Assembly (NCBI GenBank): GCA_902636165.1 | Contig: CACPQV010000004.1 | Location: 1-41,180 of the forward strand | Direction of reading: 5' to 3' | Origin: an uncultured Pelagibacteraceae bacterium | GTDB taxonomy: Bacteria; Pseudomonadota; Alphaproteobacteria; Pelagibacterales; Pelagibacteraceae | DNA: 41,180 bases | In this document: in pieces, positions 10,536 to 18,607 of the stretch | Layout: each line of letters starts with the position of its first letter | Numbering within the stretch: the first letter of the stretch is position 1 | Notes under the pieces: model-generated | What the model saw: the letters and a program-made list of their open reading frames with translations, nothing else | Told to the model about the DNA's origin: nothing | Databases searched by the model: none | Made by a program: the position numbers and the translations under genes

Positions 10536-10970
10536 CTAGATAGGTTTAAAAATTACAACAAAAATGATCAAAATTAGCAATAAAGTGGGAATTTCATTTA
10601 TATATCTGAAAAATTTATGAGAATGACTGTTCATATCTGTTTTAAATTGACCCAAAACTTTTCCAAGATAAAAATGGTATAAAGTTAGAACTACTACAAA
10701 AAATAGTTTTAAAATCATCCATTTTTGCCCTAACTGACTAAAACCTATTTCATGAATTAATAATAGCCCAAATATCCAAGACAACGTCATTGCTGGAGTC
10801 ATTATGTAAAAGAACAATTTTTTTTCCATAACTTTAAATACCTCTGATACTAATTGTTTGTCATTGTTTTGTGAATGATAAACAAAAATTCTTGGAAGAT
10901 ATAAAAGACCAGCCATCCAAGAAATTACAGCTATCAAATGAAGAGATTTAAAAAGTAAATAAGTGTTCAT
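10536..10970 (-). CDS. hemJ: Protoporphyrinogen IX oxidase HemJ (UPF0093 family)
   Basis: Integral membrane enzyme predicted to oxidise protoporphyrinogen IX to protoporphyrin IX, the step before ferrochelatase. The 144-residue product has four hydrophobic segments and the family signature SLHLIAVISWMAGLLYLPR near the N-terminus with the conserved His, then MEKKLFFYIMTPAM and RYINEIPTLL near the end. I chose ATG at 10970; a TTG one codon earlier also exists, directly after the hemH stop. The gene lies in a hemE-hemH-hemJ run, which strongly supports the assignment. Confidence 0.93.
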   Translation of the reverse strand: MNTYLLFKSLHLIAVISWMAGLLYLPRIFVYHSQNNDKQLVSEVFKVMEKKLFFYIMTPAMTLSWIFGLLLIHEIGFSQLGQKWMILKLFFVVVLTLYHFYLGKVLGQFKTDMNSHSHKFFRYINEIPTLLLILIIFVVIFKPI

Positions 10971-10973
10971 CAA

Positions 10974-11972
10974 TTATATATTTTTTTGAATTAAAGATTT
11001 TAAGAGTGCTATATGATCATCACTGTCATTTAAACACGGAACCATATCAAAATTTTCTCCGCCTGACTTTAGAAAACTTTCTTTACCTTGAATAAGTATT
11101 TCTTCTAAAGTTTCTACACAATCTGAGGAAAAGCCAGGACATATTGCCAGGACATTTTTTTTACCTTCACTTGGCAATTTCTCTAGGGTTTTGTCTGTAT
11201 AAGGCTCAAGCCATTTTTGAGGACCAAACCTTGATTGAAAAGTTGTTTTAAGTTCTATGGAATTAAACTTTTCAGAAATTAATCGTGTAGTTTTTTGACA
11301 ATAGCAATGATAAGGATCTCCTTTATCAAAGTATTTTTGGGGTATGCCATGATAGGATACTAATATTAGGTCTGGCTCCCAATTTATTTGGTTTATCTTG
11401 TTGTTTAATGAGTTAACTAACGCGTCAATGTAAAGGGGGTGTGATTCGTAGTGCGGTATTATTTTAATTGATGGTTGCCACCTCATACTCATTAATGTCC
11501 TATACACTTCATCGCAAACAGTAGCTGTTGTTGCAGCGGCATATTGTGGGTATAGTGGAAGTATAATTAAGTTTTCACAACCTTTTTCCTGTAGATTTAT
11601 TATTTTACTTTTAATACTTGGGTTGCCATATCTCATAGCATAATCAACAATTACATTTTTTTCAGATATTGAATTTGATAATTTATCTGCTTGCTTTTGA
11701 GTATAATAAAGTAATGGTGAAATATTTTCCTTTTTCATCCAAATTTCCTTATAAGCCTTAGCAGTTTTTGATGGCCTTAAATTTAAAATAAAAACATTTA
11801 AAATGACTTGCCAAAGTAAAGGATTAACTTCTATAACTCTTTTGTCAGAAAGAAATTCTTTCAAATATTTTCTAATGTCAAACCAACTTGTTGAGTCTGG
11901 AGTTCCTAAATTAATTATTAAAACACCTGTTTTACCAAACTTTACTGGTGGATGATTCAAGTCTTTTGTCAT
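10974..11972 (-). CDS. hemH: Ferrochelatase
   Basis: Terminal enzyme of protoheme synthesis, inserting Fe(II) into protoporphyrin IX. The 332-residue product shows VLIINLGTPDS at the N-terminus, LPLYPQYAAATTATV, the catalytic motif SYHGIPQKYF with the conserved His (around residue 208), FQSRFGPQKWLEPYT and PGFSSDCVETLEEI with the conserved acidic residues. It begins at the hemE stop (one-base overlap) and is followed immediately by hemJ. No C-terminal membrane anchor is visible. Confidence 0.97.
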   Translation of the reverse strand: MTKDLNHPPVKFGKTGVLIINLGTPDSTSWFDIRKYLKEFLSDKRVIEVNPLLWQVILNVFILNLRPSKTAKAYKEIWMKKENISPLLYYTQKQADKLSNSISEKNVIVDYAMRYGNPSIKSKIINLQEKGCENLIILPLYPQYAAATTATVCDEVYRTLMSMRWQPSIKIIPHYESHPLYIDALVNSLNNKINQINWEPDLILVSYHGIPQKYFDKGDPYHCYCQKTTRLISEKFNSIELKTTFQSRFGPQKWLEPYTDKTLEKLPSEGKKNVLAICPGFSSDCVETLEEILIQGKESFLKSGGENFDMVPCLNDSDDHIALLKSLIQKNI

Positions 11973-12973
11973 TAATAATTTTTTACAGTTTTAACTAAAT
12001 ATTCCATTAAATTTGGATCTGTTTGTGGCAATACCCCGTGACCTAAATTAAAAATATATGGATGATTTTTAAAAATATCTAAATATTTAAATATTTCTTT
12101 TTTTAAAGTTTCCTTGTCAGTAAGTAAAATTTTTGGATCCATGCCTCCTTGAACGGGAATAGTTATTTCTTTTTCAATTTTAGACGGACTAACTTCGTAA
12201 TCAATACAAATCACATCTGGTTTAACAATTTCACAATATTTTTTATAATCTTTTACCCCTCTTGGAAAACATATTGCTGGAATTTTTAATGACTTTATAA
12301 ATCTTACCAGGGTATGCGTGGGTTTATAGACGTAAAAATCAAGATCTTTCTCATCTAATAATCCTGCCCAACTATCAAATATTTGGATTATTTCAGCTCC
12401 GTTATCAACTTGATTTTTAATATGAACCATCAAAAATTTTTCTATAATTTTTAATGTTTGTTGAATTAAAATTTTATCTTTAAAAAAATTATTATTAAGA
12501 TTAAACTTTGGTGATTGTTTATTAATCATATAAACTAATAATGTCCAGGGCGCCCCTACAAAACCAATGGTGTTTTTATTTTTTGTAAGCTTATTATTTT
12601 TAACTAAATTAATTGCTTTATAAACTGGACTAATTTTAGAAGTAAACTCACTTTCAGTTATTTTAGATAGATCATTTAAATTTAAATCAGCAAGAATAGG
12701 TCCAAAATTTTTTTTAAACTCAACTTTTTGTTTACAACCATAAGGCAATATCAAAATATCTGAAAATATAATTGCAGCGTCTAAATTAAATCTTTTTAAC
12801 GGCTGAAGCGTTATTTCAGCTGCTAGAGTAGGATTTAAACACAATTTTATAAAATCTGGATTAGTTTTTCTTATTTCTCTAAATTCTGGTAAATATCTAC
12901 CTGCTTGTCTCATAATCCAAACAGGATTTACTGAAGTCCTTTTATTAATTATTACTTCTTCAATTGGTGTCAT
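11972..12973 (-). CDS. hemE: Uroporphyrinogen decarboxylase
   Basis: Converts uroporphyrinogen III to coproporphyrinogen III in heme synthesis. The 333-residue product has the signature PVWIMRQAGRYLPEFRE near residue 17 with the substrate-binding Arg residues, IIFSDILILPYG with the key Asp, GFVGAPWTLLVYM, and QGGMDPKILL and FNLGHGVLPQTDP near the C-terminus. It is the first gene of the minus-strand run that starts at the predicted origin. In alphaproteobacteria such as Caulobacter and Rickettsia, hemE borders the chromosomal origin. Confidence 0.97.
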   Translation of the reverse strand: MTPIEEVIINKRTSVNPVWIMRQAGRYLPEFREIRKTNPDFIKLCLNPTLAAEITLQPLKRFNLDAAIIFSDILILPYGCKQKVEFKKNFGPILADLNLNDLSKITESEFTSKISPVYKAINLVKNNKLTKNKNTIGFVGAPWTLLVYMINKQSPKFNLNNNFFKDKILIQQTLKIIEKFLMVHIKNQVDNGAEIIQIFDSWAGLLDEKDLDFYVYKPTHTLVRFIKSLKIPAICFPRGVKDYKKYCEIVKPDVICIDYEVSPSKIEKEITIPVQGGMDPKILLTDKETLKKEIFKYLDIFKNHPYIFNLGHGVLPQTDPNLMEYLVKTVKNY

Positions 12974-13254
12974 ATTAATAATTAAATATATTTAATTATA
13001 TTAGTATTAGAAGATGTGAATATTGTTGATTAAATTTTATAAACATCTTTTAAACAATTTATTAACATTTAAATCTATTTATTTCTTAAATATATATGAA
13101 AAATTGAAGCTTATTCATAACTTACGAAATTTTATTAAAATTTTATACATATGTTTAATAATGTTAATAAAAGCCTGGTTTTACAACATAAATTTAAAAA
13201 TATTAAAATTGATAAAAATAATTTAAATAATAAAAAGTTATTAACAGTTAATAC
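12974..13254. other. oriC: Predicted chromosomal replication origin (oriC)
   Basis: A 281-base non-coding, extremely AT-rich gap between divergent hemE and the ppsR-like gene, the largest gap in the window. It contains three exact TTATTAACA 9-mers (13059-13067 +, 13162-13170 -, 13238-13246 +), one TTATTCATA (13111-13119 +) and one ATATTCACA (13015-13023 -); each differs from the DnaA-box consensus TTATNCACA by one base. Genes on both sides are transcribed away from the gap, as expected for an origin. In Caulobacter and Rickettsia the origin lies between hemE and the homologue of this downstream gene. The function is inferred from position and boxes. No CtrA-type TTAA-N7-TTAA pair was found in the part checked. 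Confidence 0.75.
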
Positions 13255-14079
13255 ATGACAAATACATATCAAATTTATCTAATATCTGATTCAACAGGTG
13301 AAACATTAGATAGAATTTTTACAGCTATTAAAGCTCAATTTAAGAATATCAATTACAAGATCCACACTTATTCTTTTACAAGAACAGAAAATCAAATATC
13401 TAAAATTTTGATAGATGCAGAAAAATATTCAGATTCTATAATTTTATACTCAATAGTTGATAGCAATTTAGCAAAGTATTTGGCAAAAATGAGTAATGGT
13501 AAAAATATTCCATGCTTTGGAGTTTTAGGAGATTTAATATTGAGCTTCTCAAAACTTTTAAATCAAAAAGCTTCACATGAACCTAGTGGTCAATATGCTT
13601 TGAATGAAGAATATTACAAAAGAATTGCAGCAATACAGTTCACAATGAATCATGATGATGGTAATTTGGTAAAAGAACTAAACAAATCAGATATTATTTT
13701 ACTTGGTGTAAGCAGGACAAGTAAAACACCTACATCTATCTATTTGGCAAACAAAGGTTTCAAAACATCTAATATTCCTTTAGTAAATGAAAATTCAATT
13801 CCTAAATCTTTAAAAGAGAATCCAAAATTAGCATGTGTTGTAGGTTTAAATACAGAACCTGATAGATTGGTTGATATAAGAAAGAATAGAATGAATTCAC
13901 TTAAAGAAACTGAAAATAAAGCTTATACAGATATAGAAAGAATTAAAAAAGAGATAGAAGAAGCCAAAAATACTTTTAAAAAATATAAATGGCCAACAAT
14001 TGATGTTACAAGAAAATCAGTTGAAGAAACTGCAGCTTCGATAATCAAGATATACGAAATATACAAACAAAATGGTTGA
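13255..14079 (+). CDS. ppsR: PPSR-type kinase/pyrophosphorylase (DUF299)
   Basis: Family of bifunctional enzymes that switch phosphoenolpyruvate synthase or pyruvate phosphate dikinase on and off by ADP-dependent phosphorylation and phosphate-dependent dephosphorylation. The 274-residue product begins IYLISDSTGETLDRIF, the family N-terminus, and carries the P-loop GVSRTSKTPTSIYLA near residues 156-170. The target enzyme is not in the window, so PEP synthase versus PPDK cannot be decided. A DnaA-box-like 9-mer ends 8 bases before the ATG, so origin binding could affect its expression. It overlaps maf by 8 bases. Confidence 0.93.
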   Translation: MTNTYQIYLISDSTGETLDRIFTAIKAQFKNINYKIHTYSFTRTENQISKILIDAEKYSDSIILYSIVDSNLAKYLAKMSNGKNIPCFGVLGDLILSFSKLLNQKASHEPSGQYALNEEYYKRIAAIQFTMNHDDGNLVKELNKSDIILLGVSRTSKTPTSIYLANKGFKTSNIPLVNENSIPKSLKENPKLACVVGLNTEPDRLVDIRKNRMNSLKETENKAYTDIERIKKEIEEAKNTFKKYKWPTIDVTRKSVEETAASIIKIYEIYKQNG

Positions 14080-14662
14080 TTTGATACTCGCTTCCAAAAG
14101 CAAAGTAAGAAAAAAAATACTTGATGAAAACAATATACTTGCTCGAGTTGAGCCCTCAAACATTGATGAAAATATAATCAAAAACAGTTTATTAAAAGAA
14201 AACGCAACCCCGACAATTATTTCAAAAAACTTGGCTGAGTTAAAAGCAAATAAAATAAGTCAAAAATATAGAGATACTTTTGTACTAGGAGCTGATAGTG
14301 TTATTGACTTAGAGGGTCAGCTTATATCAAAACCAGAAAGTAGAGATGCAGCTTTCGAAATTCTTAAGAAACTAAATGGTAATAAACATAATTTAGTTAG
14401 TTCTGTTTGTATTTCAAAAAATGGATCAATGATTTGGAATTATTCAGATAAAGCTACACTTATTATGAAAAATTTTACCAATGATGAATTAAAAAAGTAT
14501 TTATCTAAGATTTCAAATGAAGCTTTATATGCTTATAATGTTTATCAGATAGAAGGAGAGGGTAGAAAATTGTTCTCAAGTATTGAAGGTGATGAAAATA
14601 CGATAATGGGTCTTCCAATCAAGAAACTAAAAGAATATTTAAATAACCATAAATCAACATGA
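14072..14662 (+). CDS. maf: Maf family nucleotide pyrophosphatase
   Basis: Predicted nucleoside triphosphate pyrophosphatase acting on non-canonical or modified nucleotides, thought to keep them out of nucleic acids. The 196-residue product starts LILASKSKVRKKILDE, the Maf N-terminal phosphate-binding motif in a lysine-rich variant, then has LGADSVI (conserved Asp) and ends with the pattern YQIEGEGRKLFSSIEGDENTIMGLPI. Subfamily specificity (YhdE-like versus YceF-like) is not decided here. It overlaps the ppsR-like gene by 8 bases and aroE by 4 bases. Confidence 0.92.
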   Translation: MVDLILASKSKVRKKILDENNILARVEPSNIDENIIKNSLLKENATPTIISKNLAELKANKISQKYRDTFVLGADSVIDLEGQLISKPESRDAAFEILKKLNGNKHNLVSSVCISKNGSMIWNYSDKATLIMKNFTNDELKKYLSKISNEALYAYNVYQIEGEGRKLFSSIEGDENTIMGLPIKKLKEYLNNHKST

Positions 14663-15471
14663 AAAAATATTTAGTAGTAGGCAATCCTATAGAACATTCA
14701 CTATCACCCAAATTACACAATTACTGGATTAAAATTAATAAAATTAATGCTATTTATGAAAAAAAAAAATTAAATGAAAGTCAAATAAAAAATTTAATTT
14801 ACGAAGTTAAAGATAAAAAAATAAGTGGTCTAAATGTGACAGTTCCTTTCAAGCAGAAAGTAATACCCTATTTAGATGAAATAACTCCGGAAGCAAAGGA
14901 GACGCAATCTGTAAATACAATATATCTTGGGAGCAACGGGACTGTTGGAGATAATACCGATATTGATGGTTTCCAAGCAAGCCTTGCAGACACGGGTTTG
15001 GTGGGAAAATCTTCCTTTGATTTTAAAGATAAAGATATTTTTATTTTAGGTGCTGGTGGAGTGGTACCATCAATTATTTTTGCACTTACAAGATTGAAGG
15101 CCAAGAGTATAATAATAAGTAATAGAACTAGACAAAAAGCTGAAAATTTAAAGAAAATTTTTCATCATATAAATATTGTAGATTGGGGAGTGATACCCAA
15201 CTTTGATATGATTATAAACGCTACAAGCATTGGATTAAAAATTGAAGATAGAATTGATTTTGATTTTTCCAATGTAAAAAATAAATTTTTTTACGATGTA
15301 ATATATAATCCAAGCGAAACTAATTTTTTAAAAACTGGAAAAAAATTTAGCAATAAAATTTGCAATGGTAAATGGATGTTTATTTATCAGGCATATTACG
15401 CTTTTAAGATATGGCATAACTTTTTTCCAATAATAGATGATGATGTAATAAAACTTTTAAACGATGATTAA
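14659..15471 (+). CDS. aroE: Shikimate dehydrogenase
   Basis: NADPH-dependent reduction of 3-dehydroshikimate to shikimate in aromatic amino acid synthesis. The 270-residue product has the substrate site VGNPIEHSLSPKLHNYW at the N-terminus, GLNVTVPFKQKV with the catalytic Lys, GDNTDIDGF with the catalytic Asp, the nucleotide-binding loop GAGGVVPSII, SNRTR (NADP-preferring Arg pattern) and INATSIGL. It overlaps maf by 4 and coaE by 8 bases. The maf-aroE-coaE-dnaQ order next to the origin is shared with other alphaproteobacteria. Confidence 0.97.
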   Translation: MKKYLVVGNPIEHSLSPKLHNYWIKINKINAIYEKKKLNESQIKNLIYEVKDKKISGLNVTVPFKQKVIPYLDEITPEAKETQSVNTIYLGSNGTVGDNTDIDGFQASLADTGLVGKSSFDFKDKDIFILGAGGVVPSIIFALTRLKAKSIIISNRTRQKAENLKKIFHHINIVDWGVIPNFDMIINATSIGLKIEDRIDFDFSNVKNKFFYDVIYNPSETNFLKTGKKFSNKICNGKWMFIYQAYYAFKIWHNFFPIIDDDVIKLLNDD

Positions 15472-16033
15472 AATTGGAATTTTAGGTGATATTGGATCCG
15501 GGAAAAGTTATGTGGCTCGTAGTTTTGGTTACCCAGTGTTTGATGCTGATAAAGAGGTCAGCAAATTATATAAAACTAATAAAAAAATTTTTAAAAAATT
15601 AAAAAAGATTTTACCAAAATATTTTGGGAAATTTCCTATAGAAAAATATCAAGTTTTAAGCGCAATTCTTGATAAAAAAGAGAATCTGTCAAAAATCGTT
15701 AAAATTATTCATAAAGAAGTAAAAGAAAAAATGAGGATTTTCCTTAAAAAAAATACCCACAAAAAAATTGTTATATTAGATATACCACTTTTATTAGAAA
15801 ATAAGATTAATAATAAAAATTATATTCTCATTTTTGTTCAATCTAAAAAATCTGAAGTTTTAAAAAGACTAAAAAAAAGAAAAAATTTTAATCAAGATAT
15901 TTTAAATAAATTTAAAAAAATTCAACTTCCACTTGACTATAAAAGAAAGAAATCAAACTTTATTATCAAGAATGATTTTAGTAAAGTAACTGTTAAAAAA
16001 TTTGTAAAAGATATTAAAAAAAAAATTTCTTAA
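15464..16033 (+). CDS. coaE: Dephospho-CoA kinase
   Basis: Last enzyme of coenzyme A synthesis, phosphorylating the 3'-hydroxyl of dephospho-CoA. The 189-residue product begins MIKIGILGDIGSGKSYVA, a P-loop of the CoaE type (usually GGIGSGKS), then PVFDADKEVSKLY with the conserved Asp-Ala-Asp, and LDIPLLLE, the family 'vPLLfE' motif. The rest is very Lys-rich (poly-A codons) and diverged. It overlaps aroE by 8 bases and dnaQ by one. Confidence 0.93.
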   Translation: MIKIGILGDIGSGKSYVARSFGYPVFDADKEVSKLYKTNKKIFKKLKKILPKYFGKFPIEKYQVLSAILDKKENLSKIVKIIHKEVKEKMRIFLKKNTHKKIVILDIPLLLENKINNKNYILIFVQSKKSEVLKRLKKRKNFNQDILNKFKKIQLPLDYKRKKSNFIIKNDFSKVTVKKFVKDIKKKIS

Positions 16034-16698
16034 TGAAGGAAATAGTATTAGATACAGAGACTACCGGACTATCTGTTAAAGATGGCCATAGAATTGTTGA
16101 GATTGGGTGTGTCGAATTAGATAATCTAATTCCAACAAAAAATAATTTTCATTATTATCTAAATCCTGAAAGAAAAGTTTCTGAAAAAGCTCTTGAAGTT
16201 CATGGGTATACAGATGAATTCTTATCAGACAAAAAGAAATTTAGTGAGATTGCTGACGAATTTTTGAATTTCATCAGAGATAAAAGACTTATTATTCATA
16301 ATGCTGATTTTGACTTATCACATTTAAATAATGAGTTAAAAAAATTTGGTCACGAACCATTAAAAAATGAGATTGTTGATACCATAGTGCTGGCTAGAGA
16401 TAAATTTCCTGGTTCTCAAATAAGTTTAGATGCTCTCTGCAAAAGATATAAAATCGATAATTCAAAAAGAATTCGACATTCTGCTTTAATAGATTGTGAG
16501 TTACTAGCAAAAGTTTACATAAATTTGATTGATCAAAAAGAACCAACACTAGACTTTCAATCTCAAGAAAAAAATGAAAATGACATTAATCGTAAAAATC
16601 ATTTATATTTTAAAAAAATAGTTCAACCATCAGAGTATGAAAAATTAAATCATGCAAAGTATTTAAAGAGTAGTTTAAAAAAAAATTATTTTAATTAA
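16033..16698 (+). CDS. dnaQ: DNA polymerase III epsilon subunit (3'-5' proofreading exonuclease)
   Basis: Proofreading subunit of the replicative polymerase. The 221-residue product has the three exonuclease motifs of the DnaQ/DEDDh type: ExoI LDTETTGL (residues 6-13), ExoII HNADFDLSHLNNEL (near 93), and ExoIII HSALIDCELLAKVY with catalytic His and Asp (near 154-167). The C-terminal tail is Lys-rich and probably holds the polymerase-alpha contact. Its end overlaps the convergent secB by 8 bases. Confidence 0.96.
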   Translation: MKEIVLDTETTGLSVKDGHRIVEIGCVELDNLIPTKNNFHYYLNPERKVSEKALEVHGYTDEFLSDKKKFSEIADEFLNFIRDKRLIIHNADFDLSHLNNELKKFGHEPLKNEIVDTIVLARDKFPGSQISLDALCKRYKIDNSKRIRHSALIDCELLAKVYINLIDQKEPTLDFQSQEKNENDINRKNHLYFKKIVQPSEYEKLNHAKYLKSSLKKNYFN

Positions 16699-17113
16699 AT
16701 CTTTGATTGTATAGTTTTTCAAAATCAATTTTTTTTTCAAACTTTATCTCAGGATAGCCTGAATTATGTAGCAAGTCTAAAAATGATTTTTCTAAATCTG
16801 GATAAATTTCTTTTTGAACATCACATAATATAATTTTTTGTAAATCTTTTTTTTCCTTAATTTTATCATTTATTCTAACAATAGTAGCAAAAATAATTTC
16901 GAAGTGAGATTTTTTACTATTTTCATCTTTGTCTTCAAATTTAAGTGTAGTATTAATCTCAACCATTTTATTTTTTAATGCTTTTGAGGTTATATCTATA
17001 TTTAGTTGGTATTTAGATATATAATCTTTTACAAAAAGAAAAGTTTCTATGTCTGATGTTTCGCTAGACATATCTTTTATAAATTTCCCTAAAATTTTAT
17101 AATTTTCTGTCAT
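16691..17113 (-). CDS. secB: Protein-export chaperone SecB
   Basis: Tetrameric chaperone that keeps precursors unfolded and passes them to SecA. The 140-residue length fits the family. The N-terminal region ILGKFIKDMSSETSD matches the alphaproteobacterial SecB start 'ylkDlSfEnP', although the usual ENP reads ETS. The C-terminal half contains LLHNSGYPEIKF, a diverged version of the family tail. The start overlaps fxsA by 17 bases. Position between dnaQ and fxsA, as in other alphaproteobacteria, supports the call despite low conservation. Confidence 0.85.
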   Translation of the reverse strand: MTENYKILGKFIKDMSSETSDIETFLFVKDYISKYQLNIDITSKALKNKMVEINTTLKFEDKDENSKKSHFEIIFATIVRINDKIKEKKDLQKIILCDVQKEIYPDLEKSFLDLLHNSGYPEIKFEKKIDFEKLYNQRFN

Positions 17114-17522
17114 TATCGTCCTCTAAATCTTCATACTCTCCATCTATATAAGTTTTTTTTTGTGTCGATTTGTTTTTAAATTTTTTTGTAAATTTTCCTA
17201 ATATAATTTTTCTAGTAAGAGGTAATATTAATAAAAAACCTATCAGGTCAGTTGCAAATCCTGGAATGATTAAAAGAAGTGAGGCAAAGGCAATACTAGC
17301 GCCTGAAACTATTTCATATGCTGGAACCTCATTCTTAATTAGCTGATTAATACCTGACCTCAACGTATTTAGACCCTCATACCTTGCATAAAAAACCCCT
17401 GTTATTGCAGTTATGAATATAAGGGAAATTGTATTAAAAGCCCCAATTTGTGAGCCAATTTTTATAAAAAGATAAATTTCAACAATTGGAACCAAAATAA
17501 TTGTTAATAAAACTGTGTTCAT
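17097..17522 (-). CDS. fxsA: FxsA-family membrane protein
   Basis: Small inner-membrane protein; in Escherichia coli the homologue relieves exclusion of phage T7 by plasmid F, and its normal role is not established. The 141-residue product starts LLTIILVPIVEIYLFIKIGS, the family pattern with the conserved Pro and Glu in the first helix, followed by GAFNTISLIFITAITGVFYAR, and a third hydrophobic segment with IIPGFATDLIGFLLILP, the 'PGfltD..G..lLlp' signature. The tail is charged. It starts 62 bases from the divergent Tim44-like gene and overlaps secB by 17 bases. Confidence 0.92.
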   Translation of the reverse strand: MNTVLLTIILVPIVEIYLFIKIGSQIGAFNTISLIFITAITGVFYARYEGLNTLRSGINQLIKNEVPAYEIVSGASIAFASLLLIIPGFATDLIGFLLILPLTRKIILGKFTKKFKNKSTQKKTYIDGEYEDLEDDNDRKL

Positions 17523-17584
17523 TTGTCTTTAATGTAATTGCTAGTTGAAATTAATCAACATAGTAATTAAGTTAATAAGACTTT

Positions 17585-18181
17585 ATGAATTATAGTTTTG
17601 AGTATATCGATATCATATTACTAGCAATGATTGCTGGCTTTATTTTTTTAAGATTAAGAGGGATTTTGGGAAAAAGAACGGGTTTTGAAGGTAAAGCAGC
17701 ACCTCAATTTGAGGAAATTTTAAAGAATATAGATCCAGAAATTAAAACTAAAAAAAGAGAGAAGTTTGATGATGAGGCTCAAAAGGAATTTTTAAATGGA
17801 GCTAAAATTGCTTATGAGACTATCATCACGGATTTTAGCGATAATGACAACAAACTTGTTAAAAGTAAGCCTCTTTTAAGTAAAAAAATTGAAAATCAAT
17901 TCAACGATGCTTTAAAAGAGAGAAACGAAAGAGGACATTTTGCAGAAATTACATTTATCGGTGTAAATTCCGCAAACATTAAAGAACATAAAAAAAATAA
18001 TAGTTTTCTCGAGGTTACGGTCGAATTTGTTGGTGAAGTAATTACTTGCATCAGAGATAAAAATAAAAAAATTATATCTGGATCACCAGATAAAATTAAA
18101 AAGATATATGATACTTGGGTTTTTTCAAGAGATACAAAATCAAATAATCCTAATTGGTTACTAATAGATATTTTAACATAA
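17585..18181 (+). CDS. Tim44/TimA-domain protein
   Basis: Alphaproteobacterial relative of the mitochondrial import subunit Tim44; the bacterial protein (TimA in Caulobacter) is membrane-associated, with no settled function. The 198-residue product has one N-terminal membrane helix (DIILLAMIAGFIFLRLRGIL) followed by GKRTGFEG, the family's hallmark 'LGrRTG.E' stretch, and a C-terminal Tim44-like domain that includes the segments FNGAKIAYETIITDF (starting FLNG) and VEFVGEVITCIRDKN. Its position beside fxsA and secB is conserved in the class. The stop is followed at once by the Smr-domain reading frame. Confidence 0.9.
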   Translation: MNYSFEYIDIILLAMIAGFIFLRLRGILGKRTGFEGKAAPQFEEILKNIDPEIKTKKREKFDDEAQKEFLNGAKIAYETIITDFSDNDNKLVKSKPLLSKKIENQFNDALKERNERGHFAEITFIGVNSANIKEHKKNNSFLEVTVEFVGEVITCIRDKNKKIISGSPDKIKKIYDTWVFSRDTKSNNPNWLLIDILT

Positions 18182-18607
18182 TTGACCAATAAAATTTCAG
18201 ATAAAGACAAAAAAGATTGGGAAAATTTTTTGTCTAAAAAAGAAAATTTACCAGATAAAGACACTAAAGAACTCTATAAAAATAGAGTAAAAAATAGAAT
18301 ATTTGATTTACATGGGTACACATTAGATGATGCTAATAAGAAAATAAAAGAAATTATAAAGGATTCATATAATCAAAATTTTTCGAAGTTAACAATTGTT
18401 ACTGGTAAAGGTATCCATTCAGACAATGAAAAAAACCCTTATGTTTCAAAAAAGATGAGTATTTTGAAATATTCAGTTCCAGAATATATTAAAAATGATA
18501 TTGAATTAATGAAAATGATTAATGAGATAAAAGACGCTAATGAGGAAGATGGTGGAAGTGGCGCCTTTTATATAATTCTTAAAAAAAATTTACAAAATAA
18601 ATTTTGA
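18182..18607 (+). CDS. Smr-domain protein
   Basis: Protein with a C-terminal Smr (small MutS-related) domain, a fold linked to nuclease activity on DNA or RNA. The 141-residue product shows the Smr signature: [18 protein letters not shown] (about residues 39-56), [11 protein letters not shown] (about 69-79) and [12 protein letters not shown] near the end. The start is uncertain: I use TTG at 18182, directly after the preceding stop; no upstream ATG is available in frame. The last 18 bases overlap convergent hslU. In many alphaproteobacteria an mltA gene precedes this one; none is present here. Confidence 0.85.
   Translation: MTNKISDKDKKDWENFLSKKENLPDKDTKELYKNRVKNRIFDLHGYTLDDANKKIKEIIKDSYNQNFSKLTIVTGKGIHSDNEKNPYVSKKMSILKYSVPEYIKNDIELMKMINEIKDANEEDGGSGAFYIILKKNLQNKF

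Noticed and set aside
12974-13090. CtrA-type sites (TTAA-N7-TTAA) in the predicted origin
   Set aside because: In the part checked, neighbouring TTAA pairs have spacings of 3, 6, 8 or more, not 7.
13023-13226. 67-codon open frame inside the hemE/ppsR gap
   Set aside because: The product is low-complexity Lys/Ile/Leu/Asn, as random AT-rich DNA gives, with no motif. The region is better explained as the origin with DnaA-like boxes.
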